The notes beneath the pieces were generated by a model. That model was not told where the DNA came from. It ran no database searches and saw only the letters and a program-made list of their open reading frames with translations. The position numbers and the translations under genes are program-made. This document shows positions 5,470-5,505 of a stretch of 5,505 bases of DNA, in pieces; the first letter of the stretch is position 1; each line of letters starts with the position of its first letter. The stretch lies in assembly GCA_020253895.1 (NCBI GenBank), contig JADDKG010000266.1, forward strand, positions 1 through 5,505. Reading direction: 5' to 3'. The DNA comes from Rubrobacter sp. (GTDB lineage: Bacteria > Actinomycetota > Rubrobacteria > Rubrobacterales > Rubrobacteraceae).

Positions 5470-5505
5470 GTGCGACGCAGGAAGCTCGGCGGCGAGGGGC
5501 TCGAG
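5470..5505 (+). CDS. Aldo/keto reductase, N-terminal fragment cut by window end
   Basis: Only the first 12 codons are present, giving MRRRKLGGEGLE from a GTG start with a good Shine-Dalgarno five bases upstream. The pattern M-x-x-R-K-L-G-x-x-G-L-E is the usual opening of aldo/keto reductases of the type that continue VSALGLGCMGMS, which are NADPH-dependent cytosolic oxidoreductases with a TIM-barrel fold. The beta-hairpin that precedes the barrel is what is seen here; catalytic residues lie beyond the window. It is transcribed divergently from the Yip1-like gene, with the inverted repeat between them. The call rests on a short match and could be wrong. Confidence 0.66.
   Translation, partial: MRRRKLGGEGLE

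Overview
The window is very GC-rich bacterial chromosome (about 70 % by eye, not computed). It uses ATA for Ile and AGG/AGA for Arg unusually freely for such a GC-rich genome; nadE alone has several ATA codons. Together with compact packing and apparently leaderless promoters, this points to a deep-branching, possibly thermophilic actinobacterium of the Rubrobacter type. That assignment is inference from style, not from a database match.

Layout, left to right. (1) 14-637, + strand: a Nudix hydrolase. (2) 634-1068, - strand: an unrecognised small helical protein whose stop codon interlocks with the Nudix stop in a shared CTAG. (3) 1069-1137: a 69-bp divergent promoter region with good sigma-70-type hexamers on both strands. 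(4) 1138-2871, + strand: glutamine-dependent NAD+ synthetase (nadE), with a complete glutaminase triad and PP-loop. (5) 4623 down to 2864, - strand: a two-gene ABC exporter, ATPase then membrane subunit, joined by a TGATG stop/start overlap. The membrane-subunit gene ends convergently inside the end of nadE. (6) 4624-4725: a 102-bp gap with the likely exporter promoter. (7) 4726 to 5262 (probably 5352), - strand: a Yip1-like membrane protein whose start is unclear. (8) 5353-5469: a divergent intergenic region with a 14-bp-arm perfect inverted repeat. (9) 5470 to the window end, + strand: the first 12 codons of a probable aldo/keto reductase.

Functionally this is mostly housekeeping and envelope content: nucleotide-derivative clean-up (Nudix), the last step of NAD synthesis, an ABC-2 exporter of the BcrA/drug-efflux type, and a polytopic membrane protein. 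No mobile element, CRISPR array, rRNA or tRNA is visible, and I see no obvious new multi-gene system. The unexplained signals are regulatory or structural: back-to-back near-leaderless promoters sharing one -35 region, a strong Shine-Dalgarno aimed at a GTC codon in front of the Yip1 gene, the intergenic inverted repeat, and a perfect 22-bp palindrome inside the Nudix gene. No stretch over 300 bases lacks a gene.
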